Shown here piece by piece: positions 35,825 to 46,996 of a stretch of 64,000 bases of DNA; positions within the stretch are counted from its first letter, which is position 1, and every line of letters starts with the position of its first letter. Source of the DNA: Symmachiella macrocystis. Lineage in GTDB: Bacteria > Planctomycetota > Planctomycetia > Planctomycetales > Planctomycetaceae. The stretch covers positions 1,386,501 to 1,450,500 of the forward strand of contig NZ_SJPP01000001.1 in assembly GCF_007860075.1 (NCBI RefSeq). The letters are read 5' to 3'. The position numbers and the translations under genes were made by a program. The notes below the pieces were generated by a model. It made no database searches. It saw nothing but the letters and a program-made list of their open reading frames with translations, and was not told where the DNA came from.

Positions 35825-35962
35825 GTTCCCAAACTCTGTTTGGGAACGCACTGTAGCGAAGCTCTGCTTCGCATTCCGTTTCAAAGCTCCCTCGGCATTC
35901 TACAAGTCACGGACCGAAGCAGAGCTTCGGGATTCAGGGTTCCCAAACAGAGTTTGGGAACC
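35825..35962. repeat. Multi-hairpin repeat, copy 2 (138 nt)
   Basis: Four hairpins in order: GTTCCCAAA/TTTGGGAAC at 35825-35847, GCGAAGC/GCTTCGC at 35856-35872, CCGAAGC/GCTTCGG at 35914-35930, GGTTCCCAAA/TTTGGGAACC at 35938-35962. The two outer hairpins are inverted copies of each other, and so are the two inner ones, so the whole element is also one large inverted repeat. Copies 1 and 3 are at 6862-7002 and 37375-37507. Confidence 0.9.
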
Positions 35963-35974
35963 AGTGAGCATAAT

Positions 35975-36002
35975 TCTAAGGCCTACAGTCTAAAGCCTAC
36001 AG
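35975..36002 (+). repeat. Heptamer repeat block, four units
   Basis: Four consecutive seven-base units: TCTAAGG, CCTACAG, TCTAAAG, CCTACAG. The same heptamer family occurs at 49031-49059, 49431-49464, 54141-54273, 58046-58073 and 58130-58150. It follows the multi-hairpin repeat by 12 bp and ends 5 bp before the apbE stop. Confidence 0.75.
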
Positions 36003-36007
36003 CCTTC

Positions 36008-37315
36008 TCACTCCGTGCCTCCGTGCTGATCTGCCCCTTCCGCCACGGCAGCGCGGACACGGTCGCATTCTTCCGGCGGTGTGGTACAGACGTCACAGAT
36101 CGAACGGCCGCCTTCATCCATTGCGTTGTTCAGCCCACCGCAGGAACCTTTGATTCGGCGACCGCTTATCATCACGCCAATCGACATGCCGATCAGTGCC
36201 AAACCGAAGGCGGTCAGCGCAACCAAAAACAAGGTCATCCGTGATGTTTCCGCCGGAGCCGCCGCAGGGTCTCGAAACAAAGCCTCGATCTTTGCGTTTG
36301 CAACCTGACGGAATTGATCGTTCTCTTCGCGGACAATCAGCATCGCCGGCAAATTGTGTTGGCCTGCCAATTCCATGCCCCGCTCAGGTCCTAAAACCAT
36401 CACAGCGGTCGCCCAGGCATCGGCCGTCATACAGTCGTCGGCCAAGACCGTGGCCGAAGCTAGTGTCGATTCAATCGGCCGGCCGGTTTGGGGGTTGATC
36501 GTGTGTGAATAGACCTTGCCGTCTTGCTGGTAGAAATTGCGATAGTCCCCCGATGTCGCCATTCCGCGCTCGCCGGGAGCGACCACGCGATAGACTTCGT
36601 GCAACAGTCCTGCTTGCGGGGCTTCGATGGCAATGTTCCAATCGCGGCCACTTGCATTTTTCCCGCGTGTGCGGACTTCCCCGCCAATTTCGACGAGAAA
36701 CCGCTCGACTCCCGCGTCACGCATCAACTGGGCCATGCGGTCCACGCCGTATCCCTTGGCGATGGCGGAGAGGTTCACCGAAACGTCGGCTCTTGTTTTG
36801 CGCAAAGCCGGTGGGCTGCTGCGGACTTCTAATTGGGTATAACCGCACCGAGCGCGGGCCGCGTCGATTTGTTCCTGGGTGGGAACCTTCTCCGGCCGAC
36901 CGTTGCTGTCAAAACCCCACAACTGCACCAACGGCCCGACGGTTACATCAAACGCGCCGCCGGTCTGTTCGCTGATCTGCTGCGCTGCGGCAACAACTTT
37001 GGCCAATTCCGGGGATACCGGAACCCATTCGGTCGTCTGAGCAGCGTTGAATCGAGACAACTCCGAGTCGGGCCGCCACGTCGACATTTGATTGTTCACG
37101 GTCTCCAACGCGGCATCGACGGAGGTCTGCAGAGCGGCAGCGTCTAATTCCGGCGGCGGGTCGGCGATGGTGAGGGAGTATGTCGTCCCCATCGTCTCAC
37201 CGTTCAGCGAGAGCGACTCGACGGTCGGTGCCCCGCATCCCCCGATTGCAATAATCGCCGCCCAACTGAGTAACCAGCTGACAAGACGCTGCTCGGGGAA
37301 ATGTTGGTTAGCCAC
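36008..37315 (-). CDS. apbE: FAD:protein FMN transferase (ApbE) fused to an NqrM-like domain
   Basis: The 435-residue protein joins two maturation factors of the Na+-pumping NADH:quinone reductase. Residues about 35-340 are ApbE, which links FMN to threonines of NqrB and NqrC: NGETMGTTYSLTI, VNLSAIAKGYGVDRM, YSHTINPQTGRPI and the metal-binding MTADAWATAVMVLG. After a linker, residues about 355-435 hold one membrane helix (MTLFLVALTAFGLALIGMSI) and then GVMISGRRIKGSCGG and CDVCTTPPEEC, the layout of NqrM, the factor for the iron centre in NqrD/E. A lipoprotein-like start (IIAIGGC) is present. GTG at 37315 is the chosen start and lies inside a repeat copy, so it is uncertain. It follows nqrF. 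Confidence 0.88.
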   Translation of the reverse strand: MANQHFPEQRLVSWLLSWAAIIAIGGCGAPTVESLSLNGETMGTTYSLTIADPPPELDAAALQTSVDAALETVNNQMSTWRPDSELSRFNAAQTTEWVPVSPELAKVVAAAQQISEQTGGAFDVTVGPLVQLWGFDSNGRPEKVPTQEQIDAARARCGYTQLEVRSSPPALRKTRADVSVNLSAIAKGYGVDRMAQLMRDAGVERFLVEIGGEVRTRGKNASGRDWNIAIEAPQAGLLHEVYRVVAPGERGMATSGDYRNFYQQDGKVYSHTINPQTGRPIESTLASATVLADDCMTADAWATAVMVLGPERGMELAGQHNLPAMLIVREENDQFRQVANAKIEALFRDPAAAPAETSRMTLFLVALTAFGLALIGMSIGVMISGRRIKGSCGGLNNAMDEGGRSICDVCTTPPEECDRVRAAVAEGADQHGGTE

Positions 37316-37332
37316 GGATGCACACGAATGGG
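37308..37332 (+). repeat. CCACGGAT-family repeat, partial copy overlapping the apbE start
   Basis: TTAGCCACGGATGCACACG matches the first part of the repeat at 5360-5394. The GTG start codon proposed for apbE (37315-37313, minus strand) lies inside it, so either the repeat provides the start or the real start is further downstream. Confidence 0.65.
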
Positions 37333-37374
37333 TTGATATTTAGTAGTGTCACCACTGCTATTGGTTCTTCACGC

Positions 37375-37507
37375 GTTCCCAAATTCCATTTGGGAACGCA
37401 CCTTGGCGAAGCTCCGCTTCGCTCACCCCCCAGAGCTATCGACGATTCGCGTGCCATGCTGAAGCAGAGCTTCGGTGAGATCGGTTCCCCAACGGAGTTT
37501 GGGAACC
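37375..37507. repeat. Multi-hairpin repeat, copy 3 (133 nt)
   Basis: The same four-hairpin order as copies 1 and 2: GTTCCCAAA/TTTGGGAAC at 37375-37397, GCGAAGC/GCTTCGC at 37406-37422, TGAAGC/GCTTCG at 37460-37475 and a GGTTCCC/GGGAACC arm pair at 37483-37507. It lies between nqrF and apbE, both on the minus strand, so transcription of apbE probably reads through it. Confidence 0.9.
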
Positions 37508-37544
37508 AAGTCACACGTGGGTTAGGGGCTTGTCGCTAAAAACC

Positions 37545-38771
37545 TCAACCCCCGAAGTCGTCGTACAGGATGTTTTCTTTTTCGACGCCCAGGTCGTCCA
37601 ATAACTTAAAGATCGCTGCGTTCATCATGGGGGGACCGCAGATGTAGTATTCGCAATCTTCCGGAGCGGGATGATCTTTGAGGTAGTTTTCGTAGAGCAC
37701 TTGATGAATGAAGCCGGTGTAGCCGGTCCAATTGTCTTCCGGCAACGGCTCGGAGAGGGCGGCGTGCCACTCGAAGTTGTCGTTCTCGCGCGCCAGCATG
37801 TCGAAATCTTCGACGTAGAACATTTCCCGCAAACTGCGGGCACCGTACCAGAAGCTGACTTTGCGTTTGGTATGCACACGTTTGAACAGGTCAAACAGAT
37901 GCGACCGCATAGGAGCCATACCAGCTCCCCCACCAATGAAGACCATTTCGGCGTCGGTCTCCTTGGCAAAAAACTCGCCGAAGGGACCCGAGATGGTGAC
38001 TTCATCACCCGGTTTCAGGTTGAAGATGTAGGAGGACATTTTCCCCGGCGGCGTCCCTTCCGGAGCGCGGGGCGGCGGGCTGGCAACCCGCACGTTGAGC
38101 ATGATGATCCCTTTTTCTTCGGGATAGTTGGCCATGGAGTAGGCCCGTGTGACAGTCTCGTCGACAGACGACTCAAATCGCCACAGGTTGAATTTGTCCC
38201 AGTCCGGACGATATTCCTCTTCGACGTCGAATTCGCTGTATTTCAGATGGTGCGGCGGGCATTCGATTTGGATATAGCCACCGGCGCGAAAGCCCACGTC
38301 CTCGCCTTCGGGAAGTTCCAGGACCAATTCCTTGATGAAGGTGGCCACGTTTTCGTTGCTGCGGACTTTGCACCGCCATTGTTTCACGCCGAAGACTTCG
38401 GTGGGGACTTCGATTTTCATGTCCCGTTTGACGGCAACCTGACAGCTCAACCGGCAACCTTCGGCCGCTTCGCGTTTGGTGATGTGCGATTCTTCGGTTT
38501 TGAGGATATCGCCGCCGCCCGATTCAATATGCACTTTACACTGCGCGCAGGTGCCACCGCCACCGCAGGCCGAAGATACAAAAATCTTGCTGTCGGCCAG
38601 GACATTGAGCAGTTTTCCGCCGGCAGGAACCGACAAGGTGCGTTCGTTGTTGACGACAATGTCGACATTGCCGCTGGCGACCAGCCCTTTACGGGCAATA
38701 AGAATAATGAGGACCAGCGCCAAGACAATGGCAGTGAACATGCCGACGCCGTAGAGAATTGTCATATCCAT
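37545..38771 (-). CDS. nqrF: Na+-NQR subunit F (NADH dehydrogenase component)
   Basis: The 408-residue subunit receives electrons from NADH. It has an N-terminal membrane helix ([16 protein letters not shown]). A 2Fe-2S domain has ligands C69, C75, C78 and C110 ([11 protein letters not shown] and CRLSC). The FAD domain includes [11 protein letters not shown], and the NADH domain shows [14 protein letters not shown] and [12 protein letters not shown]. The C-terminus is ILYDDFGG. The ATG at 38771 gives exactly the usual 408 residues. It is last of the nqrA-F genes; the apbE-nqrM fusion follows after a repeat. Confidence 0.96.
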   Translation of the reverse strand: MDMTILYGVGMFTAIVLALVLIILIARKGLVASGNVDIVVNNERTLSVPAGGKLLNVLADSKIFVSSACGGGGTCAQCKVHIESGGGDILKTEESHITKREAAEGCRLSCQVAVKRDMKIEVPTEVFGVKQWRCKVRSNENVATFIKELVLELPEGEDVGFRAGGYIQIECPPHHLKYSEFDVEEEYRPDWDKFNLWRFESSVDETVTRAYSMANYPEEKGIIMLNVRVASPPPRAPEGTPPGKMSSYIFNLKPGDEVTISGPFGEFFAKETDAEMVFIGGGAGMAPMRSHLFDLFKRVHTKRKVSFWYGARSLREMFYVEDFDMLARENDNFEWHAALSEPLPEDNWTGYTGFIHQVLYENYLKDHPAPEDCEYYICGPPMMNAAIFKLLDDLGVEKENILYDDFGG

Positions 38772-38894
38772 GAGTTCGGTCCGTTTAGCTCGCAGTGGCG
38801 AGCGGCGTGTGTTGCTGCTTGTTGCGTACAAACCACTGCCGTAATTCCCGCCGTGCGAAACCGGCGGTTTGAGTTCGCCATTTGCCGTTAAATT

Positions 38895-39503
38895 TTAAAT
38901 TCCTGAAAACGCCATAAACGCCATTGCCATCAGTCCCGCGGTAATGAAGGTGATTCCCAGACCGCGCAGTCCGTGCGGGATATCGCTGTATTTGAGTTTT
39001 TCGCGAATGCCAGCCAATGCCAAAATCGCGATTGCCCAGCCTGTTCCGGAACCGAAGCCGAACACCACGCTTTGAGGGAAATTATAGTCCCGTTCGACCA
39101 TAAACAACGAGCCGCCCAAAATGGCGCAGTTCACAGTAATCAGCGGAAGAAAGATTCCCAGGGCATTATAGAGCGCGGGCATAAAGCGATCGAGAAGCAT
39201 TTCCAGGATTTGCACCATAGCGGCAATGACGCCGATGTAACTGATTAATCCTAAAAACGTTAGGTCGACATCTTCCAAACCAGAGATACCCGTCCAGGTG
39301 AGAGCACCTGGTTTGAGTAGATAGGTGAGGATCAAATTGTTGGCCGGGACGGTAATGGTCTGGATGGCGACGACCGCCATGCTCAGTCCCCACGCGGTTT
39401 TGACATCTTTCGAAACAGCAAGAAACGTGCACATCCCCAGGAAGAAGGAGAGTGCCAAGTTTTCGGTAAATGCCGACCTCAGTAAAAGGCTAATATAGTC
39501 CAT
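38895..39503 (-). CDS. nqrE: Na+-NQR subunit E
   Basis: The 202-residue integral membrane subunit has six helices. With NqrD it holds the iron centre buried in the membrane, with one cysteine pair from each subunit; here the conserved cysteines are in [12 protein letters not shown] (about C25) and [10 protein letters not shown] (about C124). Sequences [20 protein letters not shown] and [16 protein letters not shown] are characteristic. It starts 7 bp after the nqrD stop. Confidence 0.95.
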   Translation of the reverse strand: MDYISLLLRSAFTENLALSFFLGMCTFLAVSKDVKTAWGLSMAVVAIQTITVPANNLILTYLLKPGALTWTGISGLEDVDLTFLGLISYIGVIAAMVQILEMLLDRFMPALYNALGIFLPLITVNCAILGGSLFMVERDYNFPQSVVFGFGSGTGWAIAILALAGIREKLKYSDIPHGLRGLGITFITAGLMAMAFMAFSGI

Positions 39504-39510
39504 CGCGGAT

Positions 39511-40134
39511 CTACGCCTCCTCGTTCTGGCTGGGATCCCAAGTCCGGACCGCCCAAATAAATAACCCGATTAAAAAGAACGCGCTGGGGGACAATAGCAT
39601 CAAGCCATTGGCTGGATACCAGCCCCCGTCGGTCGTCTTCGCCAAAATCGTATACCCGAACAACGAACCGGAGCCGAACAACTCGCGAAATGCGCCGACG
39701 AATAGGAGGATCACGCTGTACCCAAGACCATTCCCGACCCCGTCCAGAAAACTGGTCCAGGGCGTATGGCTCATGGCAAACCCCTCCGCACGCCCCATCA
39801 CGATGCAATTCGTGATGATCAGCCCCACGAAAACCGAAAGGGCTTTGCTTGTGCCGTAAGCATAGGCCTGCAAAAACTGATCCACGACGATCACCAACGA
39901 AGCAATGATCGTCATCTGCACGATAATGCGAATGGCTGAAGGGATATAGTTGCGGATCATGCTCACGGCGGTGTTGGAGCAGGCGGTAACGAAAATCACT
40001 GCCAAGCACATCGTGACTGTGGTTTTGAGATTCGTCGTGACCGCTAGTGCCGAACAAATCCCCAGGACCAATTTACCGATTGGATTTTTCTTAAACAGCG
40101 GATCGAACAGGATGTCTTTGGTTTTACTTGCCAT
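39511..40134 (-). CDS. nqrD: Na+-NQR subunit D
   Basis: The 207-residue membrane subunit pairs with NqrE around the intramembrane iron centre. Its conserved cysteines are in [16 protein letters not shown] (about C28) and [16 protein letters not shown] (about C109). Six membrane helices and the length fit the family. The start overlaps the nqrC end by 11 bp, so translation is coupled. The similarity with nqrE in overall layout reflects their known inverted-duplicate relation. Confidence 0.95.
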   Translation of the reverse strand: MASKTKDILFDPLFKKNPIGKLVLGICSALAVTTNLKTTVTMCLAVIFVTACSNTAVSMIRNYIPSAIRIIVQMTIIASLVIVVDQFLQAYAYGTSKALSVFVGLIITNCIVMGRAEGFAMSHTPWTSFLDGVGNGLGYSVILLFVGAFRELFGSGSLFGYTILAKTTDGGWYPANGLMLLSPSAFFLIGLFIWAVRTWDPSQNEEA

Positions 40135-40921
40135 CGTTTCCTCCGCCCGACTTCATTTTTTCGAGGTACGGTCCAAACCCATCGGGACCCAGCCAGTAGT
40201 CAATCAGATTTGTCACACCCCGTGAGGTGATTGTAGCCCCCGACAAGCCGTCGATTTGGAAGGCGGCTTCGGGACTGCTGGGATCAACCGTTCCTTTGAT
40301 TAGGTGCAGCGCGATATGCCCATCATCGTCGTAGGCCAGCTTGCCTTCCCATTGTTCTTTCCACTTGGGATTGTCGACTTCGCCTCCCAGTCCGGGGGTT
40401 TCTCCATGTTGATAAAACCCCAGTCCCTGGACTGTCCGCAAATCACCTTCAAACGCCAAAAACCCATACATCGTCGACCACAAACCCTTGGTATAGACCG
40501 GCAAAATTAGCGTTTTCAGTTTGCCATCTTGATTCAACAAATAGACGGCCGACAGCTTTTCCCGTCGTTTCAGACTCGCGACATCTTCTTCGGGAGGGAT
40601 GGGAACGCTTTGCTCCGGGTCGTCAGCCGCATCGCGTTGGTCGAATGAATCGACGTCAATATCAGTGACATATTCCCCGGTTTCGAGGTTCACAATTTTG
40701 GTTTCGATTTGCTTGAAAAGCTCGTCGATTTTTGCGCCGTCACTGGCCTCATCAGCACCAAGCAATCCGGCAACACGGAGAATATTGGATTTGCGGTCCA
40801 ATTCTTTATTGCGTTCTTGTCGCGGCTGCAAAATGACGGCGGCCGTGGAGACGATCGCCGAACAGACGACGCACAACACCGTAGCAACCAAAAACGTAAA
40901 CACGAATGAGTTACGCTGCAT
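40124..40921 (-). CDS. nqrC: Na+-NQR subunit C with covalent FMN site
   Basis: The 265-residue protein has one N-terminal membrane helix ([20 protein letters not shown]) and a periplasmic FMN domain. The flavinylation motif [10 protein letters not shown] is present, with T230 as the expected FMN-bearing threonine. Other family blocks are [17 protein letters not shown] and [16 protein letters not shown]. The FMN is attached by ApbE, encoded downstream in the same cluster. It overlaps nqrB and nqrD by 11 bp each. Confidence 0.95.
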   Translation of the reverse strand: MQRNSFVFTFLVATVLCVVCSAIVSTAAVILQPRQERNKELDRKSNILRVAGLLGADEASDGAKIDELFKQIETKIVNLETGEYVTDIDVDSFDQRDAADDPEQSVPIPPEEDVASLKRREKLSAVYLLNQDGKLKTLILPVYTKGLWSTMYGFLAFEGDLRTVQGLGFYQHGETPGLGGEVDNPKWKEQWEGKLAYDDDGHIALHLIKGTVDPSSPEAAFQIDGLSGATITSRGVTNLIDYWLGPDGFGPYLEKMKSGGGNDGK

Positions 40922-42122
40922 GGCGGAGAGCCCTCCTTTTGATCGTCAGTTGAACGACGCAAAAGTCGATCAACGGTGCGAACACGTTGCCGAACAAAAT
41001 CGCCAGCATGATGCCCTCGGGAAAGGCGGGATTGAGCACGCGAATCAAGATGGTCATAAATCCAATCAGTGCGCCGTAGAAGTATTTGCCCATTTCGGTC
41101 ATGGATGCCGAAACCGGATCGGTTGCCATAAAGACCAGTCCAAACGCCAGCCCGCCGACAACGAGATGCCAATGCGGCGGCATGGTGAGCATTTTGTTGG
41201 TGGGATCCTCACCAGCGAACGCCCAGAGCAATGCCGAAAATACCAGCGAGCTGACCAGCACGCTGACCATGATTCGCCAGGAACCGACACCGGTGGCAAT
41301 CAAAATCGCCGCCCCGATCAGACAGCACAATACAGAGGTTTCCCCCATCGAGCCTTGCATCGTCCCCAAAAATGCGGACGACCAAGAAACATTCAAAGCT
41401 TGCATGCCGTCAGTCTGCACGACCCCCAACGGGGTCGCCCCGCTGAAACCATCAACGGCCGTCCAAATCGTACTGCCGGTCATATCGGTGGCATAAGCGA
41501 AGTACAAAAATGCCCGAGCGGCTAAAGCGGGATTCAAAAAGTTCTTGCCCGTGCCGCCAAAAACTTCTTTGGCGAATATCACAGCAAAGGTAATCCCCAC
41601 CGCGACTTGCCACAGCGGAATCGTGGGAGGCAACGTCAATGGAAACAAAATGCCGGTAACCAGAAAGCCTTCGTTGATTTCATGCTTACGAATCGTGGCA
41701 AACAGCATTTCCCAAAAGCCGCCCACCGCGAAACAAACGATGAGCACCGGGAGAAAATAGAGCGCGCCATGCACAAAGTCGGCAACGATATTCTCCGGGT
41801 GATAACCAACGCCCAGGGCGTCGATCACGCTGCCCCGCCAACCAGCCGTGGACTCGATGCCCTGGTCCATCATGTAGGCATTGGCTTGATAGCCGGTGTT
41901 GTACATGGCCATCAGCATGCAGGGCACCAACGCAAATGCGACCGTGCCAAGCATACGCTTTAGGTCCATGCCGTCACGAACATGCGTTCGCCCGTGCGTG
42001 ATTTCGCCCGGCGTATACAAAAACGTGTCCGCTGCTTCATAGAGCGGAAACCATTTTTCAAATTTGCCCCCTTTGTCAAACAGGGGATGCAAACGATCTA
42101 GAAAACGTCGCAAGGGCTTCAT
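40911..42122 (-). CDS. nqrB: Na+-NQR subunit B with covalent FMN site
   Basis: This 403-residue membrane subunit carries riboflavin and a covalent FMN. The flavinylation motif [10 protein letters not shown] places FMN on T230. It begins with a cytoplasmic stretch ([20 protein letters not shown]), followed by about ten helices. [20 protein letters not shown] and [16 protein letters not shown] are typical. The gene starts 3 bp after the nqrA stop and overlaps nqrC, so the operon is tightly packed. Confidence 0.96.
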   Translation of the reverse strand: MKPLRRFLDRLHPLFDKGGKFEKWFPLYEAADTFLYTPGEITHGRTHVRDGMDLKRMLGTVAFALVPCMLMAMYNTGYQANAYMMDQGIESTAGWRGSVIDALGVGYHPENIVADFVHGALYFLPVLIVCFAVGGFWEMLFATIRKHEINEGFLVTGILFPLTLPPTIPLWQVAVGITFAVIFAKEVFGGTGKNFLNPALAARAFLYFAYATDMTGSTIWTAVDGFSGATPLGVVQTDGMQALNVSWSSAFLGTMQGSMGETSVLCCLIGAAILIATGVGSWRIMVSVLVSSLVFSALLWAFAGEDPTNKMLTMPPHWHLVVGGLAFGLVFMATDPVSASMTEMGKYFYGALIGFMTILIRVLNPAFPEGIMLAILFGNVFAPLIDFCVVQLTIKRRALRHAA

Positions 42123-42125
42123 CTG

Positions 42126-43925
<1,800 letters not shown>

Positions 43926-44855
43926 CTAGCGGCCGTGCCGCTGAAGCTTTTGCAGACGTTTGCCACCCACCTCGGCGACATAAAGATTCCCTGCCTGATC
44001 GATGGCGATTTGATGGCCGATGCCGAACTCCAGCGGGCCGCTGCCTTCCTGGCCCCACGACTTAACCACGCTGCCCGATTTGTCGAGTTGATGAACCTTG
44101 TCTCCGCTACAGGCAAACAGCACACCATATGTATTCAGCGCCACGCCGAAGGCCGTCTTCACAGGATAGGCTTTGAGGAATTTTCCGTTTCCATCAAAAA
44201 CCTGCAGGCGATTGTTGTCGCGATCGGCGACGATCACCTGACCATCGGAATCGACGACCACTTGGTGCGGAGCATGGAACTGCCCCGGTTGTTCGCCCGC
44301 TTGGCCCCACGTTGCCAGAAATTTTCCCTCAGGGGAGAACTTCACCATCCGGCTGTTCCCGTAACCGTCTGCGACGTAGATCTCGCCCTGCGGGCCGATG
44401 GCGACGTCGGTCGGTTGATCGAATTGTGGCGGATCGCTGCCGGTACCCGGTTTGTCGATTTGCCCCAGGGCGAATAGTAGTTTGCCGTCGCCGTTGAATT
44501 TGTAAACCATATGATGCTCGGTGCAGGTCACCCACACGTGCCCTTGTTGATCGACTTTTAAGCCATGCCCGGTGGCCACGTAATCGTCGCCGAACGCGCG
44601 CAGAAACTTGCCGGATTTGTCGAAACTCAACACCGGTCGCTTGCCGCGATGCAGCAAAAAGATGCGGCCTTGTTTGTCGACACCGACGCCAGAACATTTG
44701 CCCAGTTCGATATCGTCGGGAACTTCAATCGCATCCAACACGGCGGTGAAATCAATTTGCGGTTCGTCAGCAACAGTCTGCGAGGAGATACAGGCAAAAA
44801 TGGCAAACGCCGCAGCCGCTTTGAGGGTTGATCGGTAGAGATTCACGACAGCCAT
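43926..44855 (-). CDS. Secreted NHL-repeat beta-propeller protein
   Basis: About 309 residues from the ATG at 44855. An N-terminal signal peptide (STLKAAAAFAIFACISSQTVA) is followed by six or so NHL repeats, such as GHGLKVDQQGHVWVTC, PTDVAIGPQGEIYVADGYG, PHQVVVDSDGQVIVADRDN and GHQIAIDQAGNLYVAEVGG. These form a propeller, a binding platform without known catalysis in most members; some NHL proteins act as lyases (peptidyl-alpha-hydroxyglycine type), but no such motif is evident. AGGAG lies only one base before the ATG, so a GTG three codons later may be the real start. Planctomycetes have many such secreted propellers. Confidence 0.85.
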   Translation of the reverse strand: MAVVNLYRSTLKAAAAFAIFACISSQTVADEPQIDFTAVLDAIEVPDDIELGKCSGVGVDKQGRIFLLHRGKRPVLSFDKSGKFLRAFGDDYVATGHGLKVDQQGHVWVTCTEHHMVYKFNGDGKLLFALGQIDKPGTGSDPPQFDQPTDVAIGPQGEIYVADGYGNSRMVKFSPEGKFLATWGQAGEQPGQFHAPHQVVVDSDGQVIVADRDNNRLQVFDGNGKFLKAYPVKTAFGVALNTYGVLFACSGDKVHQLDKSGSVVKSWGQEGSGPLEFGIGHQIAIDQAGNLYVAEVGGKRLQKLQRHGR

Positions 44856-44997
44856 GCTCCTAAGCGGAATGAGAGAGGTCAATCTGTCGCCAGCCTACCA
44901 CGAACGGCCAGAATCGGACAACCAGCCGCATTGATTCCCGTAGCACGGCGCAGGACAATGGATGCTTGATCCGTTGTATTACTTAACAAGACCACAC

Positions 44998-46146
44998 ATG
45001 ACTGCCACTCCGATTTATCTGGACAACCATGCCACCACGCGCGTCGACCCCCGCGTGCTGGATGCGATGTTGCCGTATTTTTCCGAAATTTACGGAAACG
45101 CCGCCAGCATCAGCCATCGTTTTGGTTGGGATGCCGGTGACGCCGTTGAAGCGGCGCGGGGCAAGATTGCCGAGCTGTTCCATACTGACGCGCGGAACGT
45201 GATTTTCACCAGCGGCGCCACCGAAGCGAACAACCTCGCTTTGAAAGGGGTCCTGCACGCTGCTGTGCCAGGAAGCCATTTGATCACCGCCGCCGCTGAA
45301 CACAAAGCGGTGCTCGATCCGGCCAAACGCCTCTCTCGTAGCGGCTACGAAGTGACGGTACTACCCGTCGATCAACATGGCATGGTCGATCCGCAACAGA
45401 TCGCCGAGTCTCTGCGCCCCAACACGGTGCTTGTTTCGATCATGTCAGCCAATAACGAAGTGGGAACGCTCAACGACATCGCTGAAATCGCCGCCTTGTG
45501 TCGCCAACGCGGAGTCCACTTCCACACCGATGCGGCCCAGAGCGCGGGCAAGATTCCGCTCGACCTGTCGACGACACCGATCGATTTGCTGAGTCTGTCG
45601 GGACACAAAATCTACGGGCCCAAGGGCATCGGCATATTGTTCGTGCGGCATGGTTCTCCGCGGATCAAGCTGGAACCGCAACTCGATGGCGGTGGCCATG
45701 AGCGGCACCTGCGTAGCGGCACTTTGCCGGTTCCATTGATCGTCGGGCTGGGCGCAGCTTGTGAACTGTGCGGTGAAACGATGGTCGACGAAGCGGCGCG
45801 GCTGTTGGAATTGCGAGAGCGATTGTGGACGGGATTGCAAGACCGCCTCGACGGGCTCACCTTAAACGGTCATCCACAAAAACGCTTGCCGGGCAATCTC
45901 AATGTAAGCTTCGACGCCGTGGAGGGTGATGCGCTGATGAATAGCATGCGGGATATCGCCGTCAGTTCCGGATCGGCCTGCACGTCCGCCGACCCGCAAC
46001 CGAGCCACGTCTTGAGGGCGATGGGAGTCAGCGACGCACTCACGCGCGCCAGTTTGCGATTTGGTTTGGGACGATTCAATACGACCGTAGAAATCGACCG
46101 TGCCCTTGAGGTTGTCGTTACGGCAGTCCGTGGACTGCGCGGATGA
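44998..46146 (+). CDS. Cysteine desulfurase, NifS/IscS type
   Basis: The 382-residue PLP enzyme releases sulfur from cysteine for Fe-S clusters or tRNA thiolation. IYLDNHATTRVDPRVLDAM is the family start; the PLP lysine is in LSGHKIYGPKG (K204) and the persulfide cysteine is in VSSGSACTSADPQPSHVL (C328). RLNVSF-type wording appears as LPGNLNVSFD. The ATG at 44998 is preferred to 44962, which would add 12 residues. No iscU, iscA or tRNA-thiolation gene lies next to it. This is a different desulfurase class from that at 7043. Confidence 0.93.
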   Translation: MTATPIYLDNHATTRVDPRVLDAMLPYFSEIYGNAASISHRFGWDAGDAVEAARGKIAELFHTDARNVIFTSGATEANNLALKGVLHAAVPGSHLITAAAEHKAVLDPAKRLSRSGYEVTVLPVDQHGMVDPQQIAESLRPNTVLVSIMSANNEVGTLNDIAEIAALCRQRGVHFHTDAAQSAGKIPLDLSTTPIDLLSLSGHKIYGPKGIGILFVRHGSPRIKLEPQLDGGGHERHLRSGTLPVPLIVGLGAACELCGETMVDEAARLLELRERLWTGLQDRLDGLTLNGHPQKRLPGNLNVSFDAVEGDALMNSMRDIAVSSGSACTSADPQPSHVLRAMGVSDALTRASLRFGLGRFNTTVEIDRALEVVVTAVRGLRG

Positions 46147-46153
46147 CCGTCCG

Positions 46154-46936
46154 TTACGTTTTTCGCAGCACGAAGATGACGTCCTCGCTATGCCCCTTGA
46201 CCTTGATGGGCGCGTTGATGTCGAGGTCGAAATCGAATGTCTCCAACAACTCCAGCTCCGGCACGCGGGTCAGAAGTTGGCGAAATTGGCGGGCTGTATA
46301 CATTCGAAAAGGCATTTCGTCAACGAGCCGTAAGCGCCGTTTGGGGGTCGTGACGTCGAGCGTCATGCCGACCATTTCGACGCGTGCTTTGCTGTCGACC
46401 GACATGGTCCACAACCGCGATTGCACCCCAACATTTCCCCGCCGGGCGGCATAGCATTCGTCGTCGCAGATGCGATGATTCGTGGGGGTCAGGTGCAGGC
46501 CCAACAGATAAATGCCCCCCTTACGCAAGGCGCGGGCGATGCATTGCATATGCGCCGTGGCTGCATTTTCGTCGGGCAAATGCCGGAAACTGTTGATCAA
46601 ATTGAAGGCAGCATCCGCTTTGCGGGGCAAGCGAAAATCGGCCATGTCCCCCACGACGGCGGTCGGTTCAAAACCCCGTCGCCCCAGTCGCCGATTACAA
46701 AACTCGACCGCCTTGGGATTCAGGTCGTTGCCGGAAACCTCGTAACCCGCCTGCGCCAGTTTGATCAACAACCGCCCGGTGCCGCACGCCGGTTCAAACA
46801 CGCGCCGCACCGTGCCACTGGCATACTTGTCGAAACAAGCCTCAAGAAAGGCGATTTCCTTCCGCCAATCGGCCGCGAAGATGATGTCGTAATAGGTGGG
46901 ATAGTCGTAGACCTTCCCATGAATAACTTCCGCCAT
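46154..46936 (-). CDS. Class I SAM-dependent methyltransferase
   Basis: The 260-residue protein has the SAM-binding motif VFEPACGTGRLLIKLAQAGY (motif I), followed by GNDLNPKAVEFCNRRL (motif II) and DMADFRLPRKADAAFNLINS (motif IV area). It starts MAEVIHGKVYDYPTYYDIIF, typical of small-molecule methyltransferases. The ATG at 46936 is used in place of a GTG at 46942. The substrate is unknown. It converges with the cysteine desulfurase 7 bp away. Confidence 0.88.
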   Translation of the reverse strand: MAEVIHGKVYDYPTYYDIIFAADWRKEIAFLEACFDKYASGTVRRVFEPACGTGRLLIKLAQAGYEVSGNDLNPKAVEFCNRRLGRRGFEPTAVVGDMADFRLPRKADAAFNLINSFRHLPDENAATAHMQCIARALRKGGIYLLGLHLTPTNHRICDDECYAARRGNVGVQSRLWTMSVDSKARVEMVGMTLDVTTPKRRLRLVDEMPFRMYTARQFRQLLTRVPELELLETFDFDLDINAPIKVKGHSEDVIFVLRKT

Positions 46937-46996
46937 AGTCACCCAACCTCATTCCATCCCTGAATTTTCGACTCCCGCTTCCGCCGCTTAATTGCG

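Noticed and set aside
37671-38891. Long plus-strand open frame antisense to nqrF
   Set aside because: nqrF is certain; the antisense frame results from high GC and codon bias.
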